Origin: Bacillota bacterium
Lineage (GTDB): Bacteria > Bacillota > Bacilli > Alicyclobacillales > SLC66
Assembly: GCA_021799325.1 (NCBI GenBank)
Contig: JAJZAS010000063.1
Location: 1-8,076 of the forward strand
Direction of reading: 5' to 3'
DNA length: 8,076 nucleotides
In this document: positions 1 through 6,803 of the stretch, piece by piece
How the letters are laid out: each line of letters begins with the position of its first letter
How positions within the stretch are numbered: the stretch's first letter is position 1
The notes under the pieces: generated by a model
The model's database searches: none
Told to the model about the DNA's origin: nothing
The model's input: only the letters and a program-made list of their open reading frames with translations
Made by a program: the position numbers and the translations under genes

Positions 1-8
1 CAATAATC

Positions 9-15
9 GGGGAGG
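9..15 (+). promoter_or_regulatory. Ribosome binding site of panD
   Basis: GGGGAGG is a strong Shine-Dalgarno match. It leaves 10 bases before the TTG at 26 and only 4 before the TTG at 20, which is the main sequence argument for the downstream start. Confidence 0.7.
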
Positions 16-25
16 TTGATTGAAT

Positions 26-403
26 TTGTTTCGGGAAATATGCAAAGGTAAGATTCACCGCGCGACAGTCACAGAAGCTGCACTTGACTATGTGGGCAGC
101 ATTACGATCGATCGCGCATTGATGGATGCGGCAAACCTGCGCCCCTATGAAATGGTACAGGTAACCAACGTCTCCAATGCCGTGCTATGGCGTACGTATG
201 CCATCCCTGCAGAAGCAGGATCCGGCACCATCTGCTTAAACGGGCCACCGGCTCGTTTATTTCAACCGTCAGATCTGGTGATCATTTTGTCACTCGCCAC
301 CGTCACGGATGAAGAATACGAAAATACCACTGCAAATGTAGTGCATGTGGACGGAAAGAATCAAATTACAAAAATTGAATCCCATCACCTGTGGGAATTA
401 TAG
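26..403 (+). CDS. panD: Aspartate 1-decarboxylase precursor (PanD)
   Basis: Pyruvoyl-dependent cytoplasmic enzyme that converts L-aspartate to beta-alanine for pantothenate and CoA synthesis. From the TTG at 26 the protein is 125 residues, the usual family length, and begins MFREICKGKIHRATVTEA. The YVGSITID motif puts the self-cleavage site at Gly24-Ser25, where Ser25 becomes the pyruvoyl group, exactly as in E. coli and B. subtilis numbering. Lys9, Tyr22, Thr57, Tyr58 and Asn72 are all present. An in-frame TTG at 20 would add two residues, but it lies only 4 bases from the GGAGG at 11-15, whereas the TTG at 26 has a 10-base spacer and matches the family start. Odd points: position 54, normally the substrate-contacting Arg, is Leu, with an Arg at 56, and the usual NGAAARL segment reads NGPPARL. 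In relatives panD follows panB and panC, which would lie to the left of this window; a TAA at 4-6 could end panC but is too short to call. Confidence 0.95.
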   Translation: MFREICKGKIHRATVTEAALDYVGSITIDRALMDAANLRPYEMVQVTNVSNAVLWRTYAIPAEAGSGTICLNGPPARLFQPSDLVIILSLATVTDEEYENTTANVVHVDGKNQITKIESHHLWEL

Positions 404-421
404 AATATTTTCGTCACACAC

Positions 422-463
422 AAAAGGCTGGAATCAGTGATAAACTGATCTAGCCTTTTTTTA
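422..463. terminator. Bidirectional intrinsic terminator between panD and the 64-residue gene
   Basis: A long hairpin pairs AAAAGGCT (422-429) with AGCCTTTT (452-459). It continues through G430-T451 and G431-C450, then ATCAGT (433-438) with ACTGAT (444-449), around the loop GATAA; A432 is bulged. On the + strand it ends in a run of T (455-462), a classic terminator for panD. On the - strand the stem also ends in TTTT, so it can end the convergent small gene, whose TAA stop occupies 461-463 inside the T run. Confidence 0.9.
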
Positions 464-655
464 TTGCGCTCCATTCAGGATTTGTTCGGCCAATCGATAC
501 AATACTGAGGGGCTAACCACTTCTTGTCTCCCAAGCACAGGATGAATGGTGTACGCCTGTGCGATCCATCTTCGGCCACTGACTTTTCTAAGCCCTATCG
601 CAGTAAAAGTGATGCCATCCATTTGTACATCTATCGGAAATTTTGGAATATCCAT
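461..655 (-). CDS. Small hypothetical protein, 64 residues
   Basis: Not recognised as any named family. The gene starts with ATG and has a good ribosome binding site, AGAAGGAAG, with about 9 bases between AAGGA and the ATG. It ends exactly at the shared terminator, which supports a real gene rather than chance. The protein has no signal peptide or membrane segment. By eye, residues 8-36 could form a beta hairpin (mixed hydrophobic and charged stretch around GITFTAIGLRK and GRRWIAQAY), and residues 48-61 (SPSVLYRLAEQILN) look like an amphipathic helix. It converges with panD and is divergent from fhs. An opposite-strand frame overlaps it (546-788), but that frame lacks a ribosome binding site and has an unlikely composition. 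No clear -10/-35 pair was found upstream. A cytoplasmic small protein is likely; function unknown. Confidence 0.7.
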   Translation of the reverse strand: MDIPKFPIDVQMDGITFTAIGLRKVSGRRWIAQAYTIHPVLGRQEVVSPSVLYRLAEQILNGAQ

Positions 656-834
656 CTTCCCACTTCCTTCTAGGTCCGCACCTCTATTTTCAATGGAAAC
701 GCTCGGAAAAGCAACTTTTATGTTTACGCTTTCAAATAAGACTCAATTTTCAAACATGCCATGGGCAAATAATTATGAGTTAAAATGAAGTTTGGGTGCT
801 TTGAGAGTGAATCATTTACTGTCATATTTCAGAC

Positions 835-842
835 AAAGGTGG
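835..842 (+). promoter_or_regulatory. Ribosome binding site of fhs
   Basis: AAAGGTGG lies 8 bases before the ATG at 851. The upstream in-frame ATG at 785 has no comparable site, so this element fixes the start at 851. Confidence 0.7.
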
Positions 843-850
843 CCATATCC

Positions 851-2521
851 ATGAAAACAGACATTGAAATTGCCCAAGCTGCACACCTTCTCCCCATCAG
901 GGACATTGCCAATCAATTGGGACTTGCTGAAGAAGATTGGATTCCTTACGGACACGACAAGGCGAAAGTCGACCTAACACTTTTACATAAGCTAAAAAAC
1001 AAGCCTGATGGCAAACTTATCTTGGTCACCGCGATGAGCCCCACGCCGGCAGGTGAAGGTAAATCCACCGTCACTGTAGGCTTATCACAGGCGCTAAACA
1101 AAATAGGAGTCCGCGCTATCGCAGCACTGCGTGAACCTTCTCTTGGCCCAAATTTTGGAATGAAAGGCGGTGCAGCAGGTGGCGGATATTCTCAAGTTGT
1201 TCCCATGGAAGACATCAATTTACATTTTACTGGTGACTTTCACGCCATCACCGCTGCTCATAATCTGCTATCCGCTTTAATTGATAACCATCTTTATCAA
1301 GGCAACGCCCTGCAGCTCGACCCAGACCGCATCTCGTGGAAACGCGTGCTAGATATTAACGACCGTGCGCTTCGCGATGTGGTCATCGGACTTGGTGGAA
1401 AAAAGAACGGAGTCACGAGAGAGACTGGTTTTGATATTACGGTCGCTTCAGAAATCATGGCAATCCTATGTCTAGTCGAGAACACATTCGAATTAAAAGA
1501 AGCGTTATCCCGCATCCTCATTGGCTATACCTATGATCGCACTCCCGTATACGTCAAGGACCTTGGTGCAGAAGGGGCGATGGCCACCCTTTTAAAAGAC
1601 GCCATTCACCCCAATTTGGTACAAACACTGGAAAATACCCCTGCATTTATTCACGGTGGTCCTTTTGCCAACATTGCACATGGCTGCAACAGTCTGATGG
1701 CCACCAAAATCGCCCTCAAACTGGGAGAAATGGTCGTGACTGAAGCTGGGTTTGGCTCTGATCTCGGTGCGGAGAAATTTTTTGACATCAAATGTAGAAA
1801 AGGCAGCTTGAGCCCCGATGCAGTGGTGATTGTCTCCACGGTACGAGCACTTAAGTACCATGGCGGCATCCCCAAAAAGGAACTCACACAGGAGAATTTA
1901 ACCGCCATCAAGCGAGGTTTTGCGAACTTAAAGCACCATGCTGCCATTATTGAAAAATACAACGTTCCATTTGTAATCGCACTCAATCGCTTTTCCGGTG
2001 ATACCCAAGCGGAACTTGACCTCGTTAAGTCACTTTGCGAGGAATCCGGCTTCACCGTGGCACTAACAGAGGTATGGGAAAAAGGCGGGAGCGGCGGCAT
2101 TGAACTTGCCAGTGCAGTGATCGCAAAAATCGAACAGCCAAGGCTCTTGTTCCATCCACTTTACGATCAAAACCTGTCTATTGAGGAGAAAGTGGAGACG
2201 GTCTGCCAGCAGATTTATGGCGCATCTGCTGTAGAATTTACTCCAGAAGCAAGTCGCAACATCGACGAATGCAAGCGTAACGGGTGGGATCATTTGCCGA
2301 TCTGCATTGCAAAAACCCAGTATTCTTTTTCAGATAATCCTATGCTAGTAGGGGATCCGCAAGAGTTTACCATTACCGTTCGAGAAATTCGCCCAAACTT
2401 AGGGGCAGGATTTCTGGTTTGCCTGACGGGGGATATCATGACGATGCCGGGGTTGCCAAAACAGCCTAATGCACTGCGAATCGATGTGGATCAAAGCGGA
2501 AAGGTCACTGGGCTTTTTTAA
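851..2521 (+). CDS. fhs: Formate-tetrahydrofolate ligase (10-formyl-THF synthetase)
   Basis: Cytoplasmic enzyme that joins formate to tetrahydrofolate using ATP, giving 10-formyl-THF for purine and formyl-Met-tRNA synthesis. Starting at the ATG at 851 the protein is 556 residues, the usual family size. The ATP-binding loop is at about residues 64-73 (PTPAGEGKST, preceded by LVTAM). The family block EPSLGPNFGMKGGAAGGG follows, then the DINLHFTGDFHAI segment, so the N-terminal nucleotide and formate site looks intact. The C-terminal part ends in the characteristic GDIMTMPGLPKQPNALRID stretch. The frame is open further up to 785, but the extra 22 residues match nothing in the family and lack a ribosome binding site. 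The gene stands alone: a divergent small gene lies to the left and a convergent c-di-GMP gene to the right, with no other folate gene adjacent. The 195 bp upstream (656-850) shows no convincing promoter or riboswitch by eye. The last codons form half of its terminator hairpin. Confidence 0.97.
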   Translation: MKTDIEIAQAAHLLPIRDIANQLGLAEEDWIPYGHDKAKVDLTLLHKLKNKPDGKLILVTAMSPTPAGEGKSTVTVGLSQALNKIGVRAIAALREPSLGPNFGMKGGAAGGGYSQVVPMEDINLHFTGDFHAITAAHNLLSALIDNHLYQGNALQLDPDRISWKRVLDINDRALRDVVIGLGGKKNGVTRETGFDITVASEIMAILCLVENTFELKEALSRILIGYTYDRTPVYVKDLGAEGAMATLLKDAIHPNLVQTLENTPAFIHGGPFANIAHGCNSLMATKIALKLGEMVVTEAGFGSDLGAEKFFDIKCRKGSLSPDAVVIVSTVRALKYHGGIPKKELTQENLTAIKRGFANLKHHAAIIEKYNVPFVIALNRFSGDTQAELDLVKSLCEESGFTVALTEVWEKGGSGGIELASAVIAKIEQPRLLFHPLYDQNLSIEEKVETVCQQIYGASAVEFTPEASRNIDECKRNGWDHLPICIAKTQYSFSDNPMLVGDPQEFTITVREIRPNLGAGFLVCLTGDIMTMPGLPKQPNALRIDVDQSGKVTGLF

Positions 2522-2537
2522 GCCGGTGACTTTTTTT
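2500..2537 (+). terminator. Intrinsic terminator of fhs, overlapping its stop codon
   Basis: GTCACTGG (2504-2511) pairs with CCGGTGAC (2523-2530), with one T-G wobble. The inner C2513-G2522 pair closes the stem after a bulged G2512, and the outer AAAG pairs with the first T residues. The stem is followed by seven T (2531-2537). The left arm is coding sequence and the fhs TAA (2519-2521) sits in the loop. The convergent gene stops at 2537-2539. On the - strand the stem is followed only by CCTTTCC, so termination in that direction should be weaker. Confidence 0.85.
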
Positions 2538-5470
2538 CAATGAGCCTCTGCTACAAATGCAGTGAATTTGTCATAAGGTAGAGGGGGGCTGAAATAATAT
2601 CCTTGGAAATTATCGCAGCCCCTTTCTACCAAAAATCTTACCTGGTCCGCTGTTTCCACCCCTTCTGCGATGACAGACAATCCCAGGTGACTAGCCATTG
2701 CAATAATGGTTTCCACAATCATCTCCGAACTGGGAATGTCCATCATATCCACGACAAACGAGCGGTCAATCTTTAGTTCATTCAAGGGTAAATTTTTCAG
2801 ATAAGCGAGCGAAGAATAGCCTGTCCCAAAATCATCGATCGAAAAATGAACTCCTAATTGGCTGAGACGTTGCATTTTTGCTATCGTGTTCTCCGCATAA
2901 TCGATGAGCACACCTTCTGTTACCTCAATAGTCAAATAGTGCGGGTCAATTCCTGTTTCCGCGATGATTCCCATTACCATTTCTACAAAATTGGCTTCAT
3001 GAAACTGTCTGGGACTCACATTCACCGAGACAAAGACATGTTGTCCGGATTCAATGAGTTGGCGCAAAAGAAGACAAGATTGCTTCAACACCCACTCTCC
3101 AATCGGTACAATCAATCCCGATTCTTCAGCAATCGGGATAAAACGTGTAGGGCTAATCAATCCGCGCTTTTGATGATGCCAGCGCAACAGTGCTTCTACT
3201 CCCCGCAAATTACCATCATGATCCGTTTGCGGTTGATAAACCAGTTCCAATTCGTTACGATCCAGTGCGTAATAGAGATCCTCTTCCAAACTGAAACGAT
3301 TTTCCGTTGCCATCATCATTTCATCTTCAAACAGGACGATCGTATTTCTTCCCCGATCTTTTGCCACATGCATCGCCATATCCGCTTCTTTGACGATATC
3401 TTCGTAAGTCTGATTGTAATTGGAAAAAATAGTGGCACCTATGCTTACCGTTAATGCATACATACTATCGCCTATTGGATAATTCCCTGTGAGTGCTTGA
3501 TAGATATCGTTCATTGCGTATTGTAACATGGCCCAGGCTGTTTCTTTCTCATTTGCTAAATCACTCATCAAGACAACAAATTCGTCTCCCCCAAATCGTG
3601 AAGCAATAGTGCCTGCAGGGAGTACATCCTCCAATTTTTGTGCGACCAAACTCAACAACACATCGCCCATTTCATGGCCCCTGGCATCGTTCAAATATTT
3701 GAATCGATCCAAATCGATCAAAATCAATCCACCGATATTTTGTCGTAAACGCGCATTTTCCATGGCCAACTTCAGTTGTTCCATGATTAGCCTGCGATTG
3801 GCAAGGCCCGTTAATGGATCATAATGAGACAAGCGTTCAATATTGGCTTCGAGGACCTTCTTTTCCGTAAGATCATAGAAGGTGGCGATGTAATTGACGA
3901 TCAAATTATTTTCGTTCTTCACCGCGCGAATGGTTATCCATTCAGGGTAGATCTCGCCATTTTTACGCTTGTTCCAAAGTTCCCCTTCCCACGAACCTTG
4001 ATTTTTTAAACTCTCCCAAAATTGTTCATAAAATAGTTTGTCATGTAATCCTGACTGAAGAATGCTCGGATTTTTACCCACCACTTCGTGTTGCTCATAT
4101 CCCGTCACTTTGGTGAACGATTGATTGACGCGCAAAATAATGCCATTTGCATTAGTGATGGTCATCGCATCAGCAGTTTCAAATGCCACATCAGCAAGGC
4201 GGAGTGTCTCCTCCATTCTTTTGCGGGTCGTCACATCGTGCATCACCGAATACAATAATTGACGATCACCATCGTAGAACGGCGCAGAGTACACTTCCAT
4301 CATCCGCTTTTCCCCTGAAGCAAGTACGTGCTCATAAACAGAGCGTTCTTTATCGCCATTCATGAACTCACTCATACTAGCGGCCAACTCATCCTGTGAA
4401 ACCTGACTGATATCCAAAATGTTTTTGCTCAAAAATTCTTCCCGGGTCCAACCATAATGTTCAATGGCTGCTTCATTGACATTGAGCACTCGTCCATTTT
4501 TAGGATCAACTAAAAACGCAGGCGCTGTACGATTCATCTCAAATAACATGCGAAAATGTTCTTCACTTTGCTGAAGTGCAGCTTCTGCCGCCTTGTGCTC
4601 TGTGATGTCGAGTGCGATGCCTGTGAGAATTTTATGATGGTTCTCATCCTCATCTAACGCCACATAGGAAATTTCAAAAATTCTCGAATTAAATGTAATT
4701 TGATCAGTGAAGACTTCCTCATTGATCGTTATTTGCATGGCTAGTCTGATGTGAGATGTTACCTCTGGATAATCCTTATAAATTTCAAATATATTCTCTC
4801 CAATCAGCGACTCGGCTTGAATCTCTATATCCTTTAACCGCTTACCCATGGCTGTAATGAATGTGCCACTTGCATCCAGCGCAAAAAGTATCACAGGCAA
4901 ATTCATCATGGCGGCAGACAAACGCGACTCTGATTGCGACAACGCTTTACGCGTTTGCTTTAATTGCCAGCGTTCCTCTTTTACCATGAGAAAGACCAGC
5001 AACAGCGTTAAAATGATATCGAACCCCAGTGAATAGATAGTGGTGGCTTTTTCAAATTGAATGTCACCCATCATGGTATCCATGGATTGGCCTAATCGAT
5101 TGTGCACCAGGCTTTTGTAATGTACAATCTCAACAATTGCTTTTTTCCATTCTTGCCTGACCACATCTACATTAACTTGTTGGGCCAGCGCAGCTAAATT
5201 AGCTGACTTTTCGTTGGCGATCAGGTTGGCTAATTTAATTTGCACCTGATGAGCAAATGGGTTCACGCGCTTGAATACGAGTATGTTGTCCAAAGTCAGC
5301 TCGATAGATTGCGCATTTTCGTATTGACTAGTGTATAATTGAAATTCACTCATTTGTTGAAGATGTTGATTTTGAGTCACTTCATTAATGAAGATGGTGA
5401 ACATGCCCACAAGCATGATGAGGAGAAAGAGTAAGAACAGTCTGCGGTTTTCCCACCACTTCCGGCGCAA
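2537..5470 (-). CDS. Membrane-bound PAS-GGDEF-EAL c-di-GMP enzyme
   Basis: Predicted dual-domain signalling enzyme that may both make cyclic di-GMP from GTP (GGDEF) and hydrolyse it to pGpG (EAL). From the TTG at 5470 it has 977 residues. A positive N-terminus (RRKWWENRR) is followed by a membrane helix (about 11-28), an external mostly helical region (29-144) of no recognised family, and a second helix (145-163). Three PAS domains follow at about 175-292, 300-417 and 421-538. GGDEF spans about 545-712, with RFGGDEF at 625-631 and NDARGHEMGD at 594-603. The inhibitory RxxD site reads PAGT, so product inhibition is probably lost. EAL spans about 728-970 and keeps EAL 759-761, Asn817, Glu849, Asp879-Asp880, Lys900, Glu936 and Gln956, so it should be active. 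A GTG at 5488 is in frame but overlaps the GGAGGGAG that best serves the TTG. Net direction of activity cannot be read from sequence. Confidence 0.95.
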   Translation of the reverse strand: MRRKWWENRRLFLLFLLIMLVGMFTIFINEVTQNQHLQQMSEFQLYTSQYENAQSIELTLDNILVFKRVNPFAHQVQIKLANLIANEKSANLAALAQQVNVDVVRQEWKKAIVEIVHYKSLVHNRLGQSMDTMMGDIQFEKATTIYSLGFDIILTLLLVFLMVKEERWQLKQTRKALSQSESRLSAAMMNLPVILFALDASGTFITAMGKRLKDIEIQAESLIGENIFEIYKDYPEVTSHIRLAMQITINEEVFTDQITFNSRIFEISYVALDEDENHHKILTGIALDITEHKAAEAALQQSEEHFRMLFEMNRTAPAFLVDPKNGRVLNVNEAAIEHYGWTREEFLSKNILDISQVSQDELAASMSEFMNGDKERSVYEHVLASGEKRMMEVYSAPFYDGDRQLLYSVMHDVTTRKRMEETLRLADVAFETADAMTITNANGIILRVNQSFTKVTGYEQHEVVGKNPSILQSGLHDKLFYEQFWESLKNQGSWEGELWNKRKNGEIYPEWITIRAVKNENNLIVNYIATFYDLTEKKVLEANIERLSHYDPLTGLANRRLIMEQLKLAMENARLRQNIGGLILIDLDRFKYLNDARGHEMGDVLLSLVAQKLEDVLPAGTIASRFGGDEFVVLMSDLANEKETAWAMLQYAMNDIYQALTGNYPIGDSMYALTVSIGATIFSNYNQTYEDIVKEADMAMHVAKDRGRNTIVLFEDEMMMATENRFSLEEDLYYALDRNELELVYQPQTDHDGNLRGVEALLRWHHQKRGLISPTRFIPIAEESGLIVPIGEWVLKQSCLLLRQLIESGQHVFVSVNVSPRQFHEANFVEMVMGIIAETGIDPHYLTIEVTEGVLIDYAENTIAKMQRLSQLGVHFSIDDFGTGYSSLAYLKNLPLNELKIDRSFVVDMMDIPSSEMIVETIIAMASHLGLSVIAEGVETADQVRFLVERGCDNFQGYYFSPPLPYDKFTAFVAEAH

Positions 5471-5478
5471 CTGACCAT

Positions 5479-5486
5479 CTCCCTCC
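5479..5486 (-). promoter_or_regulatory. Ribosome binding site of the GGDEF-EAL gene
   Basis: Read on the - strand this is GGAGGGAG, 8 bases before a TTG codon (5470-5468). It lies inside the first codons of a longer GTG-started frame (5488), and that GTG has only AT-rich sequence upstream. This favours the TTG as the true start. Confidence 0.65.
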
Positions 5487-5512
5487 ACATTTTACTTTTG
5501 CTGCTTTCAATC

Positions 5513-5543
5513 ATTATAAGCCAACTTTTTCGCTAATGGAAAA
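5513..5543 (-). promoter_or_regulatory. Candidate sigma-A promoter for the GGDEF-EAL gene
   Basis: On the - strand there is a perfect TATAAT (5518-5513). It is preceded by TTTCCA (5542-5537; four of six consensus bases) with an 18-base spacer. Transcription would begin near 5506, leaving a leader of about 35 bases that contains the ribosome binding site. The -35 box overlaps the right arm of the inverted repeat at 5523-5547. Confidence 0.5.
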
Positions 5544-5547
5544 AGTT
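5523..5547. repeat. Perfect 9-bp inverted repeat in the divergent intergenic region
   Basis: AACTTTTTC (5523-5531) and GAAAAAGTT (5539-5547) are exact inverted copies separated by 7 bases. The repeat lies over the -35 box and spacer of the leftward promoter and about 8 bp upstream of the rightward promoter's -35 box. This is the position expected of an operator for a dimeric regulator. A terminator is less likely because both flanking genes run away from it. Confidence 0.6.
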
Positions 5548-5554
5548 TTATTAG

Positions 5555-5584
5555 TTATCAAGCGAGTTTTAAGGATAGTATGAT
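5555..5584 (+). promoter_or_regulatory. Candidate sigma-A promoter for the sulfolipid operon
   Basis: TTATCA (5555-5560; four of six consensus bases) and TATGAT (5579-5584; five of six) are 18 bases apart. The start point would be near 5591, about 36 bases before the ATG of sqdB. Nothing resembling a terminator or second promoter was seen between sqdB, the GtrA gene and sqdX, so this promoter could serve all three. Confidence 0.45.
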
Positions 5585-5626
5585 ATATTGAAAATTACTG
5601 AGTATGGAATCTTTAGAGGTGAAATC

Positions 5627-6775
5627 ATGCGTATTTTAATTACTGGTGGGGACGGTTTCTGTGGTTGGCCCACCGCACTGTACTTGTCCAACAAAGGCCA
5701 TGAAGTGGCAATTCTTGATAATGAGATCCGAAGAGAATGGGATCAGGAACTGGGAATTGCCTCTCTTATCCCCATCCCCACGATGGATGAACGGGTGCAC
5801 GAATGGCAAAAACACGCTCCTGCCCCATTTCGCGCTTATCATGTCGATATGCGGGATTACGATCAGTTGGCGAATGCGATCAGTGAGTTTCAACCGGAAG
5901 CAATTGTCCATTTTGCAGAACAGCGCTCCGCACCCTATTCCATGATTAATCGCGAACATGCCGTTTTTACCCAGACGAATAATATCGTAGGTACACTTAA
6001 CCTGTTATATATCATGAAAGAAATCGTACCGGATTGCCACTTGATCAAACTCGGGACCATGGGCGAATATGGTACACCGAATATAGATATTGAGGAAGGC
6101 TATTTAACCATCGAATATAAAGGCAGAACAGACACGCTGCCTTATCCTAAACAACCGCCGTCCATGTATCACTTATCCAAGGTGCATGACAGCCATAACA
6201 TCATGTTTGCCTGTAAATCCTGGAACCTACGTGCCACCGATTTAAATCAGGGCGTGGTATACGGCGTTCAAACCGAAGAGACGCTGATGCACCCCCTACT
6301 TACCAATCGCTTTGATTATGATGATGTGTTTGGCACTGCACTCAACCGGTTTTGTGTAGAAGCGGCTGCCGATCATCCGCTTACCGTTTATGGACTAGGC
6401 GGCCAAACCAGAGGATTTATCAATATCAAAGATACGGTAAGGTGCATCGAAATCGCCGCGATGAATCCAGCCAATCCAGGGGAATTCCGCGTGTTCAACC
6501 AATTCACAGAAGAATTTTCCGTTCAAGACTTGGCGAATAAAGTCCAAAGTGCCGCAAATAAGCTGAATATCAAAGCACATATAGAACATTTACAGAATCC
6601 GCGCGTAGAATTAGAACAACATTATTACCACGCTGCGCATACCAAGCTTGTGGAATTGGGTCTAAAACCTCATCTTCTTCAGGAAGAAGACATCATGTCC
6701 TTTATTCAAATGGCAGTGGCGAATAAAGACAACATAAGACTCGAAAAAATTATGCCTTCCGTATCATGGAGGTAA
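5627..6775 (+). CDS. sqdB: UDP-sulfoquinovose synthase (SqdB/SQD1)
   Basis: NAD-dependent short-chain dehydrogenase-type enzyme that converts UDP-glucose and sulfite to UDP-sulfoquinovose, the head-group donor for the sulfolipid SQDG. The ATG at 5627 follows AGAGGTG with suitable spacing and gives 382 residues. The open frame reaches a TTG at 5588, but those 13 extra residues precede the conserved start MRILITGGDGFCGW. The nucleotide-binding glycine motif is residues 7-13 (GGDGFCG). Close matches to recalled plant SQD1 run along the protein: HFAEQRSAPYSMI (95-107), KLGTMGEYGTPNIDIEEGY (141-159), YHLSKVHDSHN (181-191), ATDLNQGVVYG and FRVFNQFTEEFSV. The catalytic set Thr144, Tyr181 and Lys185 corresponds to Thr145, Tyr182 and Lys186 of Arabidopsis SQD1. 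The C-terminus IMPSVSW is also family-typical. First gene of the operon, 28 bp before the GtrA gene; no truncation or frameshift seen. Confidence 0.97.
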   Translation: MRILITGGDGFCGWPTALYLSNKGHEVAILDNEIRREWDQELGIASLIPIPTMDERVHEWQKHAPAPFRAYHVDMRDYDQLANAISEFQPEAIVHFAEQRSAPYSMINREHAVFTQTNNIVGTLNLLYIMKEIVPDCHLIKLGTMGEYGTPNIDIEEGYLTIEYKGRTDTLPYPKQPPSMYHLSKVHDSHNIMFACKSWNLRATDLNQGVVYGVQTEETLMHPLLTNRFDYDDVFGTALNRFCVEAAADHPLTVYGLGGQTRGFINIKDTVRCIEIAAMNPANPGEFRVFNQFTEEFSVQDLANKVQSAANKLNIKAHIEHLQNPRVELEQHYYHAAHTKLVELGLKPHLLQEEDIMSFIQMAVANKDNIRLEKIMPSVSWR

Positions 6776-6803
6776 ATAATTAGAATTCATCTGGGGGATA
6801 TTT

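Noticed and set aside
1..8. End of panC at the left edge (TAA at 4-6)
   Set aside because: Gene order in relatives makes it likely, but six bases cannot identify a gene.
546..788. Open frame on the + strand over the small minus-strand gene and the fhs leader
   Set aside because: It has no ribosome binding site, has an implausible composition, and covers a minus-strand gene with better start and end signals.
801..828. Possible promoter TTGAGA with CATATT before fhs
   Set aside because: The spacer is 16 and the -10 box matches only four of six bases. The start point would fall on the ribosome binding site, so it was not annotated.
785..850. N-terminal extension of fhs to an upstream ATG
   Set aside because: The extra 22 residues match nothing in the family, and the good ribosome binding site serves the ATG at 851.
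1651..2100. 150-residue open frame antisense to fhs
   Set aside because: It is a shadow of the fhs reading frame, with no start signal and low-complexity serine-rich translation.
2858..3454. 198-residue open frame antisense to the GGDEF-EAL gene
   Set aside because: It overlaps the conserved EAL and GGDEF codons on the other strand, and its translation looks random.
5523..5547. Inverted repeat read as a terminator
   Set aside because: Both neighbouring genes are transcribed away from it, the stem is AT-rich, and no gene ends nearby. An operator fits better.
5636..5959. Open frames in other phases over the start of sqdB
   Set aside because: The sqdB frame is strongly conserved here; these are shadows.
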